NCBI RefSeq assembly: GCF_900143545.1
Contig: NZ_FREV01000004.1
Location: 124,001-188,000, forward strand
Source: Loktanella sp. Alg231-35
GTDB taxonomy: Bacteria; Pseudomonadota; Alphaproteobacteria; Rhodobacterales; Rhodobacteraceae
Length of the DNA stretch: 64,000 nt
Direction of reading: 5' to 3'
A model generated the notes under the pieces. That model saw nothing but the letters and a program-made list of their open reading frames with translations. It was not told the DNA's origin and ran no database searches. This document shows, in pieces, positions 26,414 to 35,248 of this stretch. A program made the translations under genes and the position numbers. The number at the start of each line of letters is the position of its first letter. Positions within the stretch are counted from its first letter, which is position 1.

Positions 26414-27082
26414 GTGCAGATCCTCGTTGTTGAAGACAATATCTCTGTTGCTAAAGGCATTCGCTACTATTTGCGCGATGCTGGCCATGCGGTCGACTTG
26501 GTTCACAACGGGGCCGAGGCCGACGCGGTGCTGCGAGATGATAACGCAGACATTGTTGTGCTGGACATCAACCTGCCGAACATGGACGGGCTGACGATTT
26601 TACGGCGTATGCGGGCACGGGATGATCAAAGACCGATTCTGTTGCTCACTGCGCAATCAGAGACGGAAGATAAGATTACAGGCCTAGACGCAGGGGCCGA
26701 TGACTACCTCGGCAAACCGTTCGAGATGGACGAATTCGGGGCGCGCATCAGAGCATTGTCGCGCCGCGTAACCGAAAAACCAAAACAGCTAAGAGCCGTT
26801 GGGGATATTCATTTCGACCAGACAGCGCGAATGGTTGTCGGCCCAGACGGTCCGCTTGATATCCCCCGTCGCGAGGTTGCTTTGTTCGAACGACTTTTGA
26901 TGGCCAACGGGCGCATCGTGTCAAAACAGGCCCTGCTTGATAGCCTCTATGGGACCGGCGCGGATGTCGATGAACCTGTCGTGGAAGTCTATGTGTCGCG
27001 GCTGCGCAAAAGGCTGCGACCCTTCGGAATTGTAATCAACGTGAAACGCGGGCTTGGGTACATGCTTCAAGGAACTGCATGA
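26414..27082 (+). CDS. tctD: OmpR-type response regulator (TctD-like)
   Basis: A 222-residue protein with a GTG start preceded by AAAGG. The receiver domain (1-115) has phosphoacceptor Asp in VVLDINLPNMDG near residue 51 and Lys in LGKPFEMDE. The C-terminal winged helix (about 130-220) is OmpR-type (VVEVYVSRLRKRLRP). The divergent tctC and the downstream kinase make it the TctD of a TctDE system that induces tricarboxylate uptake. Confidence 0.9.
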   Translation: MQILVVEDNISVAKGIRYYLRDAGHAVDLVHNGAEADAVLRDDNADIVVLDINLPNMDGLTILRRMRARDDQRPILLLTAQSETEDKITGLDAGADDYLGKPFEMDEFGARIRALSRRVTEKPKQLRAVGDIHFDQTARMVVGPDGPLDIPRREVALFERLLMANGRIVSKQALLDSLYGTGADVDEPVVEVYVSRLRKRLRPFGIVINVKRGLGYMLQGTA

Positions 27083-28455
27083 GGAACAGTCTTTCCCTTC
27101 GCGGGCGTTTGACGCTGATCATCCTGCTGCCTCTCATACTTGTTGCGACCCTTGTTGGCGTGTGGGCCTACTTTGATGCCCAGACCAATGCTGCGGAACG
27201 ATTTGATCGCTCTTTACTTTCTACCGCACTTGCGATCTCGCGCGATACGGCGGTGACTGGTGGCGATGCGCTCAGCGAAGAAACCCGCGATTTACTGCGC
27301 GACACATCCGGCGGAGCGGTGTTTTACCATGTCTATGCGCCAGACGGCGTGTTCGTGACCGGATACGCAACGCCTCCCGTGCCACCAAGCCCGATCGTTC
27401 CGGAAACGAGCCAGACTTATTTTGATGCCTTCTATCAAGGCGCCCCCGTGCGCGCCTTGCGGTTTTCTCAGACGACAACAATTGATGGCATTTCCGGCCC
27501 GTTTACGTTTTCCGTCTGGCAAAAGATATCGGTGCGCGACGGGTTTGTGGCAACGCGCACGGGTCCTGTGTTTTTGATCATCGCTGCGTTGATCGGTGCC
27601 TTGGCGATCATCGTGTGGTTTGGCGTTGCACGTGGATTGGCCCCGCTCATCGAATTGGAAGACGCCATCGCCCGCCGCTCTGCCAGTGATTTATCGCCGA
27701 TCAAACGGCGCATCCCTCAAGAGGTCACTGGGATTGTCGGGCGGTTCAACAAACTGCTCGATGATCTATCCCGAACGCTGGACGCAAAGAACGCCTTTAT
27801 CTCTGACGCAGCGCATCAATTGCGCAATCCTATCGCAGGTGTGCTGACCCTCGCTGAGTCCGTGGCGAATGCCAAAACGCTCGCCGATAAAGATGAACGA
27901 TCCGCCGATCTTCTTGATGCGGCACGCAGTGCGGGGCAGTTGGCCAATAATTTGCTAACCTTGGAGCGAGCACAAGCAAATGTGCCAGATCAAAATATGG
28001 CCCGCTTCGACCCATTGATCCTCCTGCACCACATCGCAAAAAAGAGTGCAGCAGTCGCCAGTGAGCGCGGGATAGCATTCCAAGCGAACATCGAAGAACG
28101 TGTCCTGCATTTGACCGGCGATCCGGTGATGTTTGAACAGGCCATCCTCAACATCATCACCAACGCACTGGACCACGGCGGCCCTCAGCTCTCCAGGATT
28201 GATATGACCGCAAAAGCTAAAGGCGATAGTCTCGTGGTTACAGTCTGGGATGATGGTAAAGGCATCCCAGAACGTGACTTTGATCGCGCCTTGGGGCGCT
28301 TTAGCCAAATTGGACCGAGTGCCGGATCAGGGCTTGGCCTGCCAATCGCGACAGCGGTCGCTAAAAGCTTCGAAGGCACGGTAAAGTTGAGAAATGAAAA
28401 AGGAAAATTCGAAGTCGTTTTCAGCTGCCCTCTCAAGGCGGCGATTTCGGCTTGA
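27079..28455 (+). CDS. tctE: Sensor histidine kinase (TctE-like)
   Basis: A 458-residue membrane kinase. One helix lies at about residues 12-31 and a second at about 163-185; they flank a periplasmic sensor of about 130 residues. The HisKA box is SDAAHQLRNPIAGVLTLAES with the phosphorylated His, and the ATPase part has NIITNALDHGG (N box), DDGKGIPERD (G1) and GSGLGLPIA (G2). It overlaps tctD by ATGA. It probably senses tricarboxylates outside the membrane and phosphorylates TctD. Confidence 0.9.
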   Translation: MRNSLSLRGRLTLIILLPLILVATLVGVWAYFDAQTNAAERFDRSLLSTALAISRDTAVTGGDALSEETRDLLRDTSGGAVFYHVYAPDGVFVTGYATPPVPPSPIVPETSQTYFDAFYQGAPVRALRFSQTTTIDGISGPFTFSVWQKISVRDGFVATRTGPVFLIIAALIGALAIIVWFGVARGLAPLIELEDAIARRSASDLSPIKRRIPQEVTGIVGRFNKLLDDLSRTLDAKNAFISDAAHQLRNPIAGVLTLAESVANAKTLADKDERSADLLDAARSAGQLANNLLTLERAQANVPDQNMARFDPLILLHHIAKKSAAVASERGIAFQANIEERVLHLTGDPVMFEQAILNIITNALDHGGPQLSRIDMTAKAKGDSLVVTVWDDGKGIPERDFDRALGRFSQIGPSAGSGLGLPIATAVAKSFEGTVKLRNEKGKFEVVFSCPLKAAISA

Positions 28456-28797
28456 AAGCCGAGCAATTTTTGCCGAACGATTTTGGCGACTTCGGCACAG
28501 ATCACAATCATCTCTTATGGAGATTGAGCAACACCGAAACCCAGAAAGAATAGCAAACAATAATTCTGCGAGTTGATGCAATCGGCTTTCCACGAGTTTC
28601 GCCAGTCCAAGTTTCAGGCGGCAAAAGTGCCCGTTGCGCGAGGCGAACAAGTTGCTCGGGAACGGCCGGTTTGGCGATATGAGCTGGGTAGCAGCGAATG
28701 ACCTGCTGCAAATGCGAGGGCATGCCGCGTCAGCAATAGACGCAGCTGCACAAGTCCGGTTTGTCCGCCAAGCAGACTTCCAAAAACCCATATTATT
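28456..28797. other. Gene-free stretch between tctE and RNase P RNA
   Basis: About 340 bases with no credible gene on either strand. Frames crossing it are short or antisense with no family likeness. The minus strand holds a T-rich tract directly after the RNase P RNA 3' end (28780-28797) that may end its transcript. Confidence 0.45.
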
Positions 28798-29177
28798 GCG
28801 CGGATGGCCTATAAGCCGGATTCTGTCTTAGGTGATTTGCCAAAGGCAATTCACCCGAGATGACCATTCATCTGGGCCGCCTGTTACCAGACGCCCTCTA
28901 GCTGCCAACCCGGACCGTCTGGGGTTCAAGCATCCCCGTCTTGCGACGCGAGGTCCCTATTTGGCATTGCTCCCGGTGGGGCTTGCCGTGCCGCTTGCGT
29001 TGCCGCTTGCGCGGTGGGCTCTTACCCCACCGTTTCACCGTGACCACGCATGCGTGGTCGTCTGTTCTCTGTGGCGCTTTCCCTGGGGTTACCCCCGCCG
29101 GGTGTTACCCGGCACCGTGCTTTGTGGAGTCCGGACTTTCCTCGACATCGCTGCCGCAGCCATCCAGCCATCCGCGC
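28798..29177 (-). ncRNA. rnpB: RNase P RNA (bacterial class A)
   Basis: The minus strand carries the hallmark elements. Near the 5' end is GAGGAAAGTCCGGACTCC; the middle has GGTAAGAGCCCACCGC; near the 3' end are GACAGAATCCGGCTTATAGG and the matching P4 strand. The ends CGCGGATGGC and GCCATCCGCG pair as helix P1 and set the limits to within a few bases. The RNA cleaves tRNA precursors with the RnpA protein. Length near 380 nt is normal for alphaproteobacteria. Confidence 0.95.
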
Positions 29178-29187
29178 AACAGTGGGG

Positions 29188-29865
29188 TTAGGCCCAAGCC
29201 GCGTTCACGTCAACGGGGAAACGTTGAGACAGGTTTCGGATCATGCCAGCATCAGTTGCATCAAGTGGCCCCGCCGCATGCGGTCGGAAACGTGAACGGA
29301 AAACCTTTAACAGAAGATCTTCGTCATCTGTCGCCGTGCAACCAAAACTCCGCATCCATCGGACAAAGCCCGCAGGATCATCAGCGGCCCAATCTGTGGG
29401 CCATACCGACATTCCCTCAAGCGCCAGTCTGCGCCAGTCAAACCGTACCCCCGGATCGATCTTGCGCCCCGGTGCCATGTCGGAATGCCCGATCACCCTT
29501 TCAGGCCGGATACCCCAACGTGCCTTGATCCCCGTCAGCAGATCAGTCAGCGCATCCATCTGTGGTGCTGCAAATGGCACAAAGCCAGTATTGGCCAGTT
29601 CAATCCCGATAGAGCGGCTGTTCACATCCGTTACGCTGCCCCACTGCCCCCTGCCCGCATGCCAGGCACGCATTGCCTCGGGCACCAGTGACAGGGCTTC
29701 CCCATCTTCCGCAATCAGGTAGTGCGCGGACACTTCGGTTTTCGGATTGGACAGCGTTTCTACCGCCGCCGCCGCAGATGCCATTGCCGTATAGTGGATT
29801 ACCACCATATCAGGCGTTGCACCGTCGCGGCGCGGCCCTTGGTTGGGCGAGGACCGCGTTGTCAG
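29188..29865 (-). CDS. N-acetylmuramoyl-L-alanine amidase, AmpD-like
   Basis: An amidase_2 domain protein that cleaves the muramyl-peptide bond in cell-wall recycling. VIHYTAM, GRGQWGSVTDVNSRSIGIEL, VIGHSDMAPGRKIDPG carry the zinc and catalytic residues. The first ATG is at 29808 (206 residues), but the conserved N-terminus continues upstream in frame as SSPNQGPRRDGATPD, for which no ATG, GTG or TTG exists. I place the start at the CTG at 29865 (225 residues); CTG at 29871 is an alternative, overlapping the upstream stop. No signal peptide, so the enzyme is cytoplasmic. Start confidence is low; family confidence is high. Confidence 0.85.
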   Translation of the reverse strand: MTTRSSPNQGPRRDGATPDMVVIHYTAMASAAAAVETLSNPKTEVSAHYLIAEDGEALSLVPEAMRAWHAGRGQWGSVTDVNSRSIGIELANTGFVPFAAPQMDALTDLLTGIKARWGIRPERVIGHSDMAPGRKIDPGVRFDWRRLALEGMSVWPTDWAADDPAGFVRWMRSFGCTATDDEDLLLKVFRSRFRPHAAGPLDATDAGMIRNLSQRFPVDVNAAWA

Positions 29866-29867
29866 TT

Positions 29868-30647
29868 TCAGTTGCTGATCGCCTGAATGAACGGGGCCGG
29901 GTCCCAGCCGCAGGCAAACCCATCACCATCAGGATCAAGGCCGCGTCGATCACGCTCTGGCCCACCGCGTGCAAGGAAATCACGCTGTGCGTCGTCCGGG
30001 GTCAGATAGGTCGCGCAATTGCGTTGGAACCGCCCCTGCCCCGAAAAGATCGAGCGGCTGTACCATTCTTGCCCTTTCACGTTGGGCGCGTTCAGCGCGT
30101 ATTCCACGATATTGGGGCCGGTATTCGCGGGGCGCTCTGGTACTGCGGTGGGGTTGACCTGTTCGCGCGCGGCTGCTTGGGCTGCGCGTCGCTCTGCATC
30201 GCTTTCGATCGTTTCGCGCCCTGAAACTGCATCAAAGCTCTGCTCATCCGACAGCCCCGTGGTTCCCGCGAGTGCGGGGGCGGGGTTGCTGGGTGACGCA
30301 TCGATACCTTGGGTGCGCAACGGATCGCTGCCCAGATTTGGCGCTGTCGCCTGCGGCGTCTGTGCCGTTTGTTGTGGCGCCGGTTGCCCCGTTGGAGCCG
30401 TTGAACCGATCCCAGCCTGCGCCAATGCGCTCCGCGGGATGGCTTGGCCGGTTGACGGCAGTGCATTCACCTGCGGCGGTGGCACAATTGAGGCCGTCTG
30501 GCCGTTCAGCGCGGCCTCGCGTCGGGCTCGGTCCAGTTCAAACTGTGAAAAGTCATCAAAGCCGATGCCGCGTTCGCGTGGCACCTCGGAGGGGCTGCAA
30601 GCCGCCAACCCAACGGCCAAGGCGGCAAAGAGAATGCCCGATTTCAT
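29868..30647 (-). CDS. Lipoprotein with C-terminal Excalibur calcium-binding domain
   Basis: A 259-residue protein with lipobox LAAC (Cys17) after a short signal peptide. A long low-complexity, proline/alanine/glutamine-rich middle (about 45-180) spans the periplasm. The C-terminus ends in an Excalibur-type motif (DFLARGGPERDRRGLDPDGDGFACGW), shown here only in outline: DxDGDGxxC. Excalibur domains bind calcium at the cell surface. It overlaps or abuts the amidase gene, so a cell-envelope role is likely. Exact function is unknown. Confidence 0.82.
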   Translation of the reverse strand: MKSGILFAALAVGLAACSPSEVPRERGIGFDDFSQFELDRARREAALNGQTASIVPPPQVNALPSTGQAIPRSALAQAGIGSTAPTGQPAPQQTAQTPQATAPNLGSDPLRTQGIDASPSNPAPALAGTTGLSDEQSFDAVSGRETIESDAERRAAQAAAREQVNPTAVPERPANTGPNIVEYALNAPNVKGQEWYSRSIFSGQGRFQRNCATYLTPDDAQRDFLARGGPERDRRGLDPDGDGFACGWDPAPFIQAISN

Positions 30648-30688
30648 GATATCTCACCTGTTATACTGCGTCGTCTTTGGCCAGCAGC

Positions 30689-32176
30689 CTACCACCACTT
30701 TGCAGGCTTGGCCACAAATCCGGCTGACTGCTCTAGGCTGTAAGCCACATTCAGCAAATCCGCCTCTTCCCAAGGCCGGCCAATCAGTTGCAAACCCAGC
30801 GGTAGCCCCTGCTTGTCAACGCCGGTTGGCACCGCAATGCCGGGCAGGCCTGCAAGGTTCACCGTCACGGTGAAGACATCGTTGAGATACATCTGGATCG
30901 GGTCCGCATCCGCCATTTCACCCAGACCAAAGGCCGCAGAGGGGGTGGCCGGTGTCAGGATCGCATCCACGCCGTCGGCAAAGACTTTATCAAAGTCCTG
31001 TTTGATCAATGCCCGCACACGGCGTGCGCGGTTATAGTAAGCATCATAGAAACCCGCCGACAGCACATAGGTGCCCACCATCACACGGCGCTGCACCTCA
31101 GGCCCAAACCCTTCCGCGCGGGTTTTTTCGTACATCTCGGTGATGCCATCGCCCTGTGCCAGTTTGGCACGATGTCCGAACCGCACGCCATCATAACGGG
31201 CAAGGTTCGATGATGCCTCAGCCGGGGCAATCACATAGTACGCAGGCAGCGCATATTTGGTGTGCGGCAGGGTGATATCGACAATCTTGGCCCCTGCGTC
31301 TTTCAGCATGGTCGTGCCATCGGCCCAAAGCTGTTCAATCTCTTGGGGCATACCATCCATACGGTATTCCTTGGGAATACCTATAGTTTTGCCTTTGATG
31401 TCGCCGGTCAGGGCAGCTTCAAAGTTCGGCACAGCCAGATCAGCGCTGGTGCTGTCCTTGGGGTCATGACCACACATCGCTTCAAGCATGATCGCTGCAT
31501 CGCGCACGTCTTTGGTCATGGGTCCGGCCTGATCGAGGGACGAGGCAAAAGCCACAACGCCCCAGCGGGAGACACGGCCATAGGTCGGTTTCATGCCGGT
31601 GATGCCCACAAAGGCCGCGGGCTGGCGAATGGACCCGCCCGTATCAGTGCCGGTTGCAGCCAAACAGAGATCAGCTGCAACAGCGCTCGCCGATCCGCCG
31701 GAGGACCCACCGGGCGTCAGAGCGGCATCATCATTGCCACGCCGCCATGGGTTGACCGCATCGGCGTAGACGGACGTTTCGTTGGACGAACCCATCGCGA
31801 ATTCATCCATGTTGAGCTTGCCCAACATGACTGCACCCGCATCGAAAAGCTGTGTGGTGACAGTGGATTCGTATTCCGGCTTGAAGCCTTCGAGAATACG
31901 GCTGGCGGCCTGACTGGGCACGCCTTTGGTGCAGAACAGGTCTTTGATCCCAAGCGGGATGCCGCACATGTCAGGGGCATCGCCCGCCTTGATACGTGCG
32001 TCGGCTGCGGCGGCCTGCTGATTGGCGATCTCTGGGGTGTTGTGGACAAATGCGCCCAGCGCGCCAGCGCCTTCGATCTCGGACAGGCAAGCGGCCGTAA
32101 TCTCGGCGCTGGATGTGTCGCCTTTGCGCATGGCGTCACGGGCTTGGGCGATGGTCAGTTTGCTAAGGTCAGACAT
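30689..32176 (-). CDS. gatA: Aspartyl/glutamyl-tRNA amidotransferase subunit A
   Basis: A 495-residue amidase-signature enzyme. [10 protein letters not shown] gives the catalytic Lys near residue 75, and [20 protein letters not shown] with [14 protein letters not shown] supplies the two catalytic serines. GatCAB converts Glu-tRNA(Gln) and Asp-tRNA(Asn) to the amide forms; GatA releases ammonia from glutamine. Its ATG shares one base with the gatC stop (TAATG). gatB is not in the window, which is common. Confidence 0.96.
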   Translation of the reverse strand: MSDLSKLTIAQARDAMRKGDTSSAEITAACLSEIEGAGALGAFVHNTPEIANQQAAAADARIKAGDAPDMCGIPLGIKDLFCTKGVPSQAASRILEGFKPEYESTVTTQLFDAGAVMLGKLNMDEFAMGSSNETSVYADAVNPWRRGNDDAALTPGGSSGGSASAVAADLCLAATGTDTGGSIRQPAAFVGITGMKPTYGRVSRWGVVAFASSLDQAGPMTKDVRDAAIMLEAMCGHDPKDSTSADLAVPNFEAALTGDIKGKTIGIPKEYRMDGMPQEIEQLWADGTTMLKDAGAKIVDITLPHTKYALPAYYVIAPAEASSNLARYDGVRFGHRAKLAQGDGITEMYEKTRAEGFGPEVQRRVMVGTYVLSAGFYDAYYNRARRVRALIKQDFDKVFADGVDAILTPATPSAAFGLGEMADADPIQMYLNDVFTVTVNLAGLPGIAVPTGVDKQGLPLGLQLIGRPWEEADLLNVAYSLEQSAGFVAKPAKWW

Positions 32177-32463
32177 TATTCAACCACCTTCGGCACGGCA
32201 AAAAACCCTTCACGGGCATCGGGAGCGTTCTTGAGGACAGCCTCTTGCTGGCTGCCATCTGTGACCACATCCTCACGGCGCTTCAGACGCTGCGGGGTCA
32301 CAGATGTCATCGGCTCAACCCCCTCAACATCAACCTCGTTGAGTTGCTCGATGAACCCCAGAATAGCGCTGAATTCAGATGCGAGCGCGGGAAGCGCCTC
32401 ATCTTCGACCTTGATACGGGCCAGCTTGGCCACGCGGCGGGCGGTTTCGGTGTCAATCGACAT
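32176..32463 (-). CDS. gatC: Aspartyl/glutamyl-tRNA amidotransferase subunit C
   Basis: A 95-residue protein starting [20 protein letters not shown] and containing [13 protein letters not shown], both typical of GatC. It wraps GatA and stabilises the complex. It is translationally coupled to gatA through a one-base TAATG overlap. The region just upstream holds a broken ceramidase-like gene. Confidence 0.95.
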   Translation of the reverse strand: MSIDTETARRVAKLARIKVEDEALPALASEFSAILGFIEQLNEVDVEGVEPMTSVTPQRLKRREDVVTDGSQQEAVLKNAPDAREGFFAVPKVVE

Positions 32464-32493
32464 GGGTGTCTCCGATAAATCTTTGTCCTGCGT

Positions 32494-32628
32494 TTACCGC
32501 CACTGCGGGGCAGTCGCAAGCATATGGCGGGTGCAAACATGGATCATCCAGCCCAGCATGATGCCATTGAGGATATGCCAGATGAAATGCGAGCCGCACG
32601 GATCAGAAAAACGGGCGGTACCCAGCAT
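32494..32628 (-). pseudogene. 3' remnant of a ceramidase-family membrane protein gene
   Basis: A 44-residue frame from ATG to TAA includes CGSHFIWHILNGIMLGWMI, which closely resembles the C-terminal helix and metal-binding histidines of bacterial alkaline-ceramidase-like membrane proteins (about 200-220 residues in Roseobacters). The remaining four-fifths of the gene is missing; the 135 bases before it match nothing. It therefore looks like a deletion remnant just upstream of gatC. A functional micro-protein cannot be excluded because AGGT precedes the ATG. Confidence 0.55.
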
Positions 32629-32716
32629 GCACCGCACCTCACTGCTTTGGTGTTATCCTGTCCAGATCACGGCGGAGGGCGACGAGAAATCACAACAGAT
32701 GATCCAACCGCGTCGC

Positions 32717-32762
32717 CAAACTTTCTTGGAAAGTTTGCAGCCAATTCTTGTACCAAGAATTG
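32717..32762. repeat. Two tandem perfect inverted repeats after tadA
   Basis: Repeat one pairs 32717-32725 with 32729-32737 (CAAACTTTC/GAAAGTTTG). Repeat two pairs 32742-32750 with 32754-32762 (CAATTCTTG/CAAGAATTG). Each has 9-base arms and a 3-base loop, and they are 4 bases apart. The second abuts the tadA stop codon. They probably form hairpins at the tadA mRNA 3' end; there is no clear U-run. Confidence 0.7.
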
Positions 32763-32763
32763 A

Positions 32764-33210
32764 TCAGCGTTTCGCGGCAAAGAAATCGCGCAACATTTCT
32801 TCCGCAGCTTGCGCGTCAAGCCCATCGTAGACCTCTGGCACATGATGGCATTGCGCATGGCTGAACACTCGCGGACCCTGCGCAACACCGCCGGACTTTG
32901 GATCCGATGCCCCATAATAAAGCCGCGCAATCCGCGCATTGCTGATGGCTGCCGCACACATCGGGCACGGCTCTAGCGTGACATAGAGGTCATGCCCCGC
33001 CAACCGTTCTTGCCCCAATACGGCACAAGCAGCGCGGATCGCCAACACTTCAGCATGTGCGGTGGGATCGTTCAGCTCGCGGGTGCGGTTGCCTGCTTGC
33101 GCGACAACGCCCTCAGGGCCAACAATCACCGCGCCGACGGGCACCTCACCGCGCGCGGCGGCGGCGCGGGCCTCTTCCATTGCGATATGCATGTAGCTGC
33201 GAAAATCCAT
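32764..33210 (-). CDS. tadA: tRNA adenosine(34) deaminase
   Basis: A 148-residue zinc-dependent deaminase starting MDFRSYMHIAMEEARAAAAR. HAEVLAIRAA provides the zinc-binding His and the proton-shuttling Glu; PCPMCAAAI provides the two zinc-binding cysteines. TadA converts A34 to inosine in tRNA-Arg(ACG). The open frame runs much further upstream, but the family length and N-terminus fix the start at 33210. It is divergent from the pseudouridine synthase across 90 bases. The ribosome site is weak. Confidence 0.94.
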   Translation of the reverse strand: MDFRSYMHIAMEEARAAAARGEVPVGAVIVGPEGVVAQAGNRTRELNDPTAHAEVLAIRAACAVLGQERLAGHDLYVTLEPCPMCAAAISNARIARLYYGASDPKSGGVAQGPRVFSHAQCHHVPEVYDGLDAQAAEEMLRDFFAAKR

Positions 33211-33300
33211 GTTTGAGTGATGCCTGCTGGGCCGCTGTTCGGCAAGAGGCCCGGCATTCGGCAATTGCACGAGCGTCGCCAAGGCACTACACCGCGCCAC

Positions 33301-34101
33301 ATGACTGACACCCCTCCCCCCGGCGACCGCATCGCCAAAGTCCTGTCTCGCGCAGGCATCGCCAGCCGCCGCGAGGCGGAGCGCATGATCGCCGATGGTC
33401 GCGTCAGCGTGAATGGCAAAACCATCACCAGCCCGGCGCTGAACATCACACCTGACGACAAGATTGTCGTCGATGGCAAACAAGTGGGCGAACCTGATGT
33501 GGCCCGGCTTTGGCTTTATCACAAGCCTGCGGGTCTGGTGACAACCGAACGGGACGAGAAAGACCGGCCCACCGTCTTTGGTGCGTTGCCCGAAAATATG
33601 CCACGGGTGATGTCCGTAGGGCGGCTTGATCTGAATTCCGAAGGGCTGCTGTTGCTGACCAATGATGGTGAGATGAAGCGCAAGCTGGAATTGCCCAGCA
33701 CCGGCTGGCTGCGCCGCTACCGTGTCCGCATCAATGGATCGGTGAGCGAGGCAAAGTTGGACGAATTGCGCGCGGGCATCACAGTGGAAGGGATCACCTA
33801 TCAGCCAATGGTCGTCACTTTCGATCGCCAGCAAGGGGCCAACGCATGGCTGACCGTCAGCTTGCGCGAAGGCAAGAACCGCGAAATCAGGCGTGCGATG
33901 GGCGAGATCGGCGTGACTGTGAATCGTTTGATCCGAGTCAGCTATGGGCCATTCCAGCTGGCCAACCTCAAGCAAGGCGAGGTCGAGGAATTGCGGCAAC
34001 GTGTGGTCCGTGATCAGCTGGGAATTTCCGACAAACCCACACCCACCCGCGTGCGCAAACCTGCCAACAGGCCACTAAAGGGGAAAAAGCGCTCACGTTG
34101 A
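33301..34101 (+). CDS. Pseudouridine synthase, RluB/RsuA family
   Basis: A 266-residue protein with an N-terminal S4 RNA-binding domain (RIAKVLSRAGIASRREAERM) and a RsuA/RluB-type catalytic domain. The catalytic aspartate is in GRLDLNSEGLLLLTNDG near residue 105, and EGKNREIRRAM is the usual C-terminal motif. It makes pseudouridine in rRNA, probably 23S as in RluB. The C-terminus is lysine/arginine-rich. The upstream in-frame ATG at 33217 is rejected because the family starts at the S4 domain. Confidence 0.92.
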   Translation: MTDTPPPGDRIAKVLSRAGIASRREAERMIADGRVSVNGKTITSPALNITPDDKIVVDGKQVGEPDVARLWLYHKPAGLVTTERDEKDRPTVFGALPENMPRVMSVGRLDLNSEGLLLLTNDGEMKRKLELPSTGWLRRYRVRINGSVSEAKLDELRAGITVEGITYQPMVVTFDRQQGANAWLTVSLREGKNREIRRAMGEIGVTVNRLIRVSYGPFQLANLKQGEVEELRQRVVRDQLGISDKPTPTRVRKPANRPLKGKKRSR

Positions 34102-34160
34102 ACCTTGTCCTGCTCATAGTGTTATGCATGGTAGTGTCACAATAAAAAACGCTGGGGACT

Positions 34161-34988
34161 ATGACGTTGGCTGACCTGATTACGCTGGAAAACGCGACCA
34201 ACCTGATCATGCTGTGCTTTTTGCAAGCTGTTTTGGGCTTTGATAACCTTCTTTATATCTCGATTGAGAGCCAACGCGCACCTGTGGCCCACCAAAAAGC
34301 GGTGCGCATGTGGGGCATCATCATTGCGGTGGTCCTGCGAGTCGTTCTGCTTTTCGTGATGATCAGCCTGATCGATGCGCTGGCCGAACCATTCTTTATC
34401 ATGGACTGGGAAGGCGTGCTGGAAGGCGGAGTGAACTTTGCCACTGTCGTCTTTGTCTTTGGTGGTATTTTCATCATGTATACGGCGGTGAAAGAAATCG
34501 CCCATATGCTGTCGGTGGAACATCTGGGCCATGATGTGAATGGCAAAACAGGCAAATCCGCCGTTCAGGTGGTGATGTTGATCGTGATCATGAACCTGAT
34601 CTTCTCGTTTGACTCCGTCCTGTCCGCGCTGGCCATCACCGATGTTTTCCCGATCCTCGCCTTTGCGATCATCCTGTCCGGTATCGCAATGCTGCTACTG
34701 GCCGACGGGGTGACACGGTTCCTGGAAAAGAACCGGATGTATGAGGTGCTGGGCCTGTTTATCCTGCTGATTGTCGGTGTTGTGCTTTTGGGTGAGGCGG
34801 GGCCCGCCGCCGCCCATGCGATGCATGACGATGCCTTGCAGATCAAAGTCTTTGGTCAGGACATCATTCCGATGTCGAAATCGACATTCTACTTCTCTGT
34901 TGTGGTGCTGGTTGCCGTGGAAATCATCCAATCGGGCTATAGTCGCAAGCTGAATGCAGAGCGCGCAGCGCATCAGAAAGCCTCGTAA
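34161..34988 (+). CDS. TerC-family integral membrane protein
   Basis: A 275-residue membrane protein with about eight helices. Signature acidic residues in helices are LGFDNLLYISI near residue 28 and NLIFSFDSVLSAL near 150, the TerC metal-binding pattern. TerC proteins are linked to tellurite resistance, metal homeostasis and metalation of exported enzymes. It lies 56 bases upstream of the XpaC/TelA operon in the same direction, and TerC and TelA are both placed in Ter-related stress systems, so a functional link is likely. Confidence 0.9.
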   Translation: MTLADLITLENATNLIMLCFLQAVLGFDNLLYISIESQRAPVAHQKAVRMWGIIIAVVLRVVLLFVMISLIDALAEPFFIMDWEGVLEGGVNFATVVFVFGGIFIMYTAVKEIAHMLSVEHLGHDVNGKTGKSAVQVVMLIVIMNLIFSFDSVLSALAITDVFPILAFAIILSGIAMLLLADGVTRFLEKNRMYEVLGLFILLIVGVVLLGEAGPAAAHAMHDDALQIKVFGQDIIPMSKSTFYFSVVVLVAVEIIQSGYSRKLNAERAAHQKAS

Positions 34989-35044
34989 AACAAGAGGTTC
35001 ATGCCTATCTGAACGGTAACCTACCTGACGGAGAGATCTAAAAC

Positions 35045-35248
35045 ATGATGCGATTGATCCTAGTGGCGGCCTTTGTGGCAGTGATGGCAATCACACTGAT
35101 CTGGGCGATGGGCACGATACAAGCGGTCGCACAAAGCGCCGTTGGAAAGGACAACACGACGATGCCGGTCAAATTTCGACGGATCACATATATCCTGCTG
35201 GTTTTGCTGATGCTCGGCGTCGCCTCTGGCCTTTTGGGGGCCGCGTAA
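35045..35248 (+). CDS. Small two-helix membrane protein, first gene of the XpaC/TelA operon
   Basis: A 67-residue protein with two hydrophobic helices, about residues 3-27 and 42-63, and a short polar loop. I do not recognise a named family. GGAGAG is well placed before the ATG, and its stop overlaps the start of the XpaC-like gene by one base (TAATG). Conserved coupling argues that it is a real membrane partner of the proteins encoded downstream. Confidence 0.75.
   Translation: MMRLILVAAFVAVMAITLIWAMGTIQAVAQSAVGKDNTTMPVKFRRITYILLVLLMLGVASGLLGAA

Noticed and set aside
31262-32830. 522-codon plus-strand open frame
   Set aside because: Antisense to gatA, gatC and part of tadA; three real genes explain the sequence.
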